The notes under the pieces are model-generated. The model worked only from the letters and a program-made list of their open reading frames with translations, was not told the DNA's origin and made no database searches. The position numbers were made by a program, and so were the translations under genes. From an uncultured Caulobacteraceae bacterium (GTDB taxonomy: Bacteria; Pseudomonadota; Alphaproteobacteria; Caulobacterales; Caulobacteraceae), in the NCBI GenBank assembly GCA_903872075.1, contig CAIQJF010000091.1, positions 24,370 to 88,369 of the forward strand: a stretch of 64,000 bases of DNA. The letters are read 5' to 3'. Positions 61,389 through 64,000 of this stretch are shown here, one piece after another (the stretch's first letter is position 1; each line of letters starts with the position of its first letter).

Positions 61389-62180
61389 ATGGCCGATGCG
61401 CCGATCACCCTGCGTCGCGAAGGCGCCGTGGCCTATGTGACCCTGGACCGGGCGGAGCGGCGCAACGCCATCACCGGCGACATGATGCGCGAGATCATCC
61501 GCATCTCTGAAGGCTTCGCGGCCGACGAGCAGACGCGGGTGGTGATCTTCAGGGCCGAGGGCGGGGATTTCTCCGTCGGGGCGGATCTGAGCCAGTCGCC
61601 GTCGAATATCGGCCCGGCCTCCATGGTCATGCGCCGGCGGGCCACGGAGCTGGGCGCGCATCTGATGCGGGCGATCCAGGAGATCCACCAGCCGACCATC
61701 TGCGCGGTCAAAGGTGTGGCCACCGGCGGCGGGGCCTGTATCGCCTCGGCCTGCGATTTCCGTGTCGGCGCCGACACCACGCGCCTCGGCTATGGCGAGG
61801 TGAAGCTGGGCATCAACCTGATGTGGACCGCCGCGCCGCTGTGCGTCCATCTGGTGGGCGCCGCCCGGGCCAAGCAGATGATCATGACCGGCAAGCTGTT
61901 CGACGCCGCCACCCTGGAGCGCTGGGGCTTCCTGGACGAGGTCGCCCCCCTGGCCGATCTCGATGCCCGGGCCCTGGCCTGGGCCGAGGACTACGCCGCC
62001 CTGCCCCCGCTGGCGGTGCAGATGATCAAGCGCGGCATCAACCAGGTGGCCGGGGCGCTGGACCGGGCGATCATGCACATGGACGGCGATCAGTGGCTGC
62101 TGGCGACCCAGACCCAGGACTACCGCGAGGCGGTGACGGCGTTCTTCGAGAAGCGGAAGCCGACGTTTACGGGGTTTTGA
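61389..62180 (+). CDS. Enoyl-CoA hydratase/isomerase family protein
   Basis: The protein has 263 residues with crotonase fold: FRAEGGDFSVGADLSQ (oxyanion-hole first motif) and GVATGGGACIASACDFRVGADTTRLGYGEV (second motif). Catalytic Glu positions differ from classic hydratases, so isomerase or other crotonase chemistry is possible. GGGAGC is upstream of ATG. A cloverleaf repeat separates it from the AMP ligase gene, 163 bases downstream in the same direction. Confidence 0.86.
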   Translation: MADAPITLRREGAVAYVTLDRAERRNAITGDMMREIIRISEGFAADEQTRVVIFRAEGGDFSVGADLSQSPSNIGPASMVMRRRATELGAHLMRAIQEIHQPTICAVKGVATGGGACIASACDFRVGADTTRLGYGEVKLGINLMWTAAPLCVHLVGAARAKQMIMTGKLFDAATLERWGFLDEVAPLADLDARALAWAEDYAALPPLAVQMIKRGINQVAGALDRAIMHMDGDQWLLATQTQDYREAVTAFFEKRKPTFTGF

Positions 62181-62198
62181 GGGGGGGGGCGGCGCGAG

Positions 62199-62307
62199 CG
62201 CCCCCTCCGGCGCTTCGCGCCACCTCCCCCGCTTCGCAGGGGAGGAGGAATGATCTCCTCCCCCGTGAAACGGGGGAGGGGGACCGCCGAAGGCGGTGGA
62301 GGGGGCG
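62199..62307. repeat. Cloverleaf-like intergenic repeat, copy 3
   Basis: Same family as copies 1 and 2 but in the opposite orientation: GGCGC-TTC-GCGCC comes first, the ACCGCC-GAA-GGCGGT hairpin last. Outer arms CGCCCCCTCC / GGAGGGGGCG. It lies between the enoyl-CoA hydratase and AMP ligase genes. Confidence 0.88.
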
Positions 62308-62343
62308 CAGGGGCGCTGGGGCGGGTGAAAACGAGGTGAGATC

Positions 62344-63921
62344 ATGAACGTGTGTTCCATTGCCGACGCCGTGACCTCCGGCCCTCGCCGGATCAACGAC
62401 CTGCTGGCCGCGCAGCCGGCCGAGGCGCTGGCGGCGGTGGATGGGGACGTGCGGCTGACCTATGGCGAGCTGCGAGAAGAGGTGGCGCGGTACGCCAGGG
62501 CGCTGCTGGCCCTGGGGGTGAAGCGCGGGGACCGGGTGGCGATGCTGACGCCGCCGGCGCTGGAGTTCTGGAAGGTGCTGCATGCCGCCGCGGCGATCGG
62601 GGCGATCTGGGTGGGGATCAATCCGAAGTATCAGCGGCGGGACTTCGAGCACCTGCTCAGCGACGCCCAGCCGGCGGTGGTGCTGGCGCGGACCCATTTC
62701 GATGGCCGCGACTATCTGGCGGAACTCAGCCCCCTCCTCCCGGACAGCGCGCGGCTGGTGGGCCTGGGCGAGACGCCCGAAGGGATCATGAACCGCGAGG
62801 CCTTCCTGGCGGCGGGCGAGGCCCTGGGTCCCGGAGCCCTGATCTCGGCCCGCGCGGCGGTGGATCCGGAGGATGCGGCGATCATCGTCTATATCTCGGG
62901 CACCACGGGCAAGCCCAAGGGCGCCCTGCTGTCCCAGCGGGCGATCACGACATCCGCCATCGCCAACGCGACCTGGATGGGGGCGGAGCACATCGCCCGG
63001 TCGATCTGCGCCGCGCCGGTGAACCATGTGGGGGCGATCAACAATATCTGCTTGAACGTCATGGCCGCCGGCGGGGCGATCATCTTCTATCCTGAGGTGG
63101 ACATCCCGGCCCTGGCGGCGCTGAGCCGGGCGGAGAAGCCGACCTATCTGGTCTCCTCCCCCACCGGCTTCGCCATGATGCTCTCGCAGCCGAACGGCGT
63201 CGCCGCGCGCCTGGGGGCGACGAAGCTGATCGTGTTCGGCGGGGCGATGACGGCGCTCTCCACCCTCGAGCAGATCGCCACCTTCGGGGCGCGGCTTTCC
63301 AGTGTCTACGGCCAGACCGAGACCTGCGGCATCATCACCCGCACCCGGCCGGAGGATCCGTTGGAGGCGCATGCGACGACCATCGGCCGGGTTCTGGAGG
63401 GCGCGGAGCTGCGCATCGCCGGCGCGGACGGCGCCGAGGCGGCGCAAGGTGAGACCGGCGAGATCCAGATCCGTGGGCCCTATGTGATGAGCGGCTATTT
63501 CAACAACCCCGCCGCCACGGCCGAGGCCTTCACCGCCGACGGCTTCATGCGCACCGGCGATCTGGGGCTGGTGCGGCCGGACGGCAATGTGGTGTTCGTC
63601 GGGCGGCTGAAGGAGATGTTCAAGTCGGGCGGCTATAACGTCTATCCGGTGGAGATCGAACAGGCGATCTGCGAGCACCCGGCCGTGGCCCTGGCGGCGG
63701 TGGTGGCGGTGGACGATCCGAGGTTCCAGGAGGTGGGGTTTGCGTTCGTGCAGCCGGAGGTTGGGGCGAGCGTGACGGCGGAGGAGGTGAAGGGGTTTCT
63801 TCGGGAGCGGATCGCGAATTACAAAATTCCGAAGACCATTGTGATCGAAGCCGAACTGCCTCGGTTGCCGAATAACAAGCTGGATAGGGTGACCTTGCAG
63901 GCGCGGGCGCGGGCGGTGTGA
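62344..63921 (+). CDS. AMP-dependent acyl-CoA synthetase/ligase
   Basis: The protein has 525 residues. P-loop VYISGTTGKPKGALLS, YGQTETCG, the hinge/A8 DLGLVRPDGNVVFVGRLKEMFKSGG, and C-terminal LPNNKLDRVTL with catalytic Lys mark the ANL superfamily. It activates a carboxylic acid with CoA. GAGGTGAG is upstream of the ATG. Probably co-transcribed with the enoyl-CoA hydratase. The unknown acid might be a terpenoid or aromatic acid. Confidence 0.9.
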   Translation: MNVCSIADAVTSGPRRINDLLAAQPAEALAAVDGDVRLTYGELREEVARYARALLALGVKRGDRVAMLTPPALEFWKVLHAAAAIGAIWVGINPKYQRRDFEHLLSDAQPAVVLARTHFDGRDYLAELSPLLPDSARLVGLGETPEGIMNREAFLAAGEALGPGALISARAAVDPEDAAIIVYISGTTGKPKGALLSQRAITTSAIANATWMGAEHIARSICAAPVNHVGAINNICLNVMAAGGAIIFYPEVDIPALAALSRAEKPTYLVSSPTGFAMMLSQPNGVAARLGATKLIVFGGAMTALSTLEQIATFGARLSSVYGQTETCGIITRTRPEDPLEAHATTIGRVLEGAELRIAGADGAEAAQGETGEIQIRGPYVMSGYFNNPAATAEAFTADGFMRTGDLGLVRPDGNVVFVGRLKEMFKSGGYNVYPVEIEQAICEHPAVALAAVVAVDDPRFQEVGFAFVQPEVGASVTAEEVKGFLRERIANYKIPKTIVIEAELPRLPNNKLDRVTLQARARAV

Positions 63922-63922
63922 G

Positions 63923-64000
63923 CGCCCCCTCCACCGCCTTCGGCGGTCCCCCTCCCCCGTTTTACGGGGGAGGAGTCTAATGTCCTCCTCCCCTGCGGAG
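63923..64000. repeat. Cloverleaf-like intergenic repeat, copy 4 (cut by window edge)
   Basis: Starts CGCCCCCTCC then ACCGCC-TTC-GGCGGT, then the CCTCCCCC/GGGGGAGG stem, as in copies 1 and 2, and runs off the window edge. It directly follows the AMP ligase stop. Confidence 0.85.

Noticed and set aside
1..64000. Search for tRNA, rRNA, transposase, integrase or phage genes
   Set aside because: No tRNA cloverleaf with CCA/TTC hallmarks, rRNA segment, DDE transposase or integrase was recognised; composition is even, so no clear transferred island.

Overview
The window looks like chromosomal DNA from an aerobic, high-GC alphaproteobacterium, most likely a member of the Caulobacteraceae (Phenylobacterium- or Caulobacter-like). 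The pointers are: GC content near 70 % in every gene, a large TonB-dependent receptor, many CoA-linked degradation genes, a PEPxxW-type CTERM protein, frequent ATGA stop/start overlaps, and a nested-palindrome intergenic repeat of the kind common in this group. This placement is an inference. No rRNA, tRNA, CRISPR array, insertion sequence, phage gene or replication origin was seen. Genes are densely packed and no stretch longer than 300 bases lacks a gene.

Layout. 1-1602: end of an unknown gene and a patatin-like lipoprotein (minus strand). 1673-7263: a divergent Lrp-type regulator and an arginine succinyltransferase (AST) operon astA-astD-astB that ends in an M20 metallohydrolase instead of astE; the 82-base control region has a perfect 15-base palindrome and a 13-base tandem repeat. 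7360-13583: alpha/beta hydrolase, 2-hydroxyacid dehydrogenase with a GIN beta-helix protein, SDR with GST-like protein, and a flavin monooxygenase. 13722-16533: an MBL-fold hydrolase/STAS pair, an SDR and a small membrane protein. 16609-20397: VWA (CoxE-like) and MoxR ATPase genes, then an acyl-CoA dehydrogenase cut off from them by a terminator. 20605-24725: a TonB-dependent receptor preceded by a tandem hotdog protein.

24833-29094 is a red-light sensing cassette: heme oxygenase (makes the biliverdin chromophore), bacteriophytochrome with a NarX-type kinase end, NarL-type response regulator, and a separate degenerate receiver-like protein. 29331-36102 holds a quinone-oxidoreductase-like gene, then PHP-family metallohydrolase, acyl-CoA dehydrogenase, thiolase, HSD10-like dehydrogenase and a TetR regulator: a beta-oxidation-type set. 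36133-44267 holds a ferritin-like metal hydrolase, a CMD/AhpD-like protein, two overlapping membrane proteins, an acyl-CoA synthetase, a YedE-type permease and two unrelated amidohydrolases. 44362-47406 holds small secreted, PEP-CTERM, acetyltransferase, DUF4242 and YqhA genes. 47413-53196 holds enoyl-CoA hydratase, dienoyl-CoA-reductase-like SDR, an acyl-CoA-dehydrogenase-fold oxidase, a homocysteine-methyltransferase-like gene with a non-standard start, DUF1993 and a secreted protein. 53196-55226 holds a pseudouridine synthase and a YhiN-type flavoprotein. 55233-61251 is a five-gene, head-to-tail operon (DHA2 exporter, DUF885 peptidase-like, MFS, TIGR04076, aldo/keto reductase). 61389-63921 holds enoyl-CoA hydratase and acyl-CoA ligase.

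Taken together the window reads as catabolic accessory-metabolism territory: arginine breakdown, activation and beta-oxidation of acyl or aromatic/terpenoid-like substrates, and uptake across the outer membrane, with one photosensory cassette. Four copies of a roughly 110-base cloverleaf-like repeat sit at gene 3' ends (33181, 51983, 62199, 63923). Nothing here is certainly a new system. The most promising leads are the M20 enzyme in the astE position with its candidate Lrp operators, the phytochrome/NarL cassette with a degenerate receiver, and the five-gene export/hydrolase/reductase operon.
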